A stretch of 12,016 bases of DNA from Chloroflexota bacterium. GTDB taxonomy: Bacteria > Chloroflexota > Anaerolineae > B4-G1 > DUEL01. The stretch covers positions 1 to 12,016 of the forward strand of contig JAGHZG010000015.1 in the NCBI GenBank assembly GCA_017743275.1, read 5' to 3'. Below are positions 11,941-12,016 of this stretch, piece by piece. How positions within the stretch are numbered: position 1 is the first letter of the stretch; each line of letters begins with the position of its first letter. The notes under the pieces are model-generated. The model saw only the letters and a program-made list of their open reading frames with translations. It was not told the origin of the DNA and did no database searches. The position numbers and the translations under genes are program-made.

Positions 11941-12016
11941 CTGCTCCCCTGCCCATCTGCCCCTCCGCTCCCTCGCTCCTCTGCTCCCCCGCTCCCCTGC
12001 TCCTCCGCTCCTGTCT
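11941..12016. repeat. Octanucleotide degenerate tandem repeat (YNGCTCCY)
   Basis: Starting at 11941 the plus strand divides cleanly into nine 8-nt units such as CTGCTCCC, CCGCTCCC and CTGCTCCT, plus four bases to the window edge. It follows the heptamer array after three bases and may continue past the window. One strand is almost pure pyrimidine. Confidence 0.85.

Noticed and set aside
11847..12016. Repeat arrays as a CRISPR array
   Set aside because: Units are 7-8 bases with no spacers; CRISPR repeats are much longer and no cas genes are present.

Overview
The window is a stretch of the division and cell wall (dcw) gene cluster of a high-GC bacterium, with every gene on the minus strand. 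In transcription order (right to left) the core genes are mraY, murD, ftsW, murG and murC; murC runs off the left edge. The order is the usual dcw order. The mix of AbrB/PIN and Phd genes, a GxxExxY gene, a CvpA-like membrane protein inside the cluster, a 75-residue conserved hypothetical and a MurG with PDIEPG in place of the usual HEQN-type loop points to Chloroflexota, probably Anaerolineae-like. This placement is an inference from gene content, not from a marker-gene search.

The core operon is interrupted at three junctions by accessory cassettes that are neatly fitted into the operon. Between mraY and murD lie an AbrB-type antitoxin and PIN toxin pair with its own likely promoter, a Phd-type antitoxin with no toxin, an ABC/AAA-type ATPase, a DUF4276 Toprim-like protein and a small conserved hypothetical. 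Between murD and ftsW lies a GxxExxY (PD-(D/E)XK-like) gene flanked by inward-facing 9-nt-period repeats. Between murG and murC lie the CvpA-like protein, a second unrelated ATPase and a small protein with a D...ExK arrangement suggestive of a nuclease. The window therefore carries two separate ATPase plus putative nuclease pairs, a layout seen in anti-phage systems such as PARIS, Septu and split OLD-type systems. Most cassette genes overlap or nearly touch their neighbours (1-, 2-, 4-, 11-, 20- and 32-nt overlaps or gaps), so they are probably co-translated with peptidoglycan genes.

The junctions also hold four families of short-period degenerate repeats: a 9-nt CGCAGAGAA-type repeat (five copies around murG, ftsW, the GxxExxY gene and murD), a 15-nt AATGACCAATGAnnG repeat in front of murD, a 7-nt NNATCGC array touching the mraY start, and an 8-nt YNGCTCCY array at the right edge. 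The 9-nt repeats supply the C-terminal tails of FtsW and MurD, and two of them can form a long stem just upstream of murG.

Working together: MraY makes lipid I, MurG converts it to lipid II, MurC and MurD build the UDP-MurNAc-peptide precursor, and FtsW polymerises glycan at the septum. The accessory genes have no evident role in wall synthesis and look like defence, toxin-antitoxin or mobile cargo using the expression of an essential operon. No rRNA, tRNA, CRISPR array or transposase was found, and no convincing plus-strand gene.
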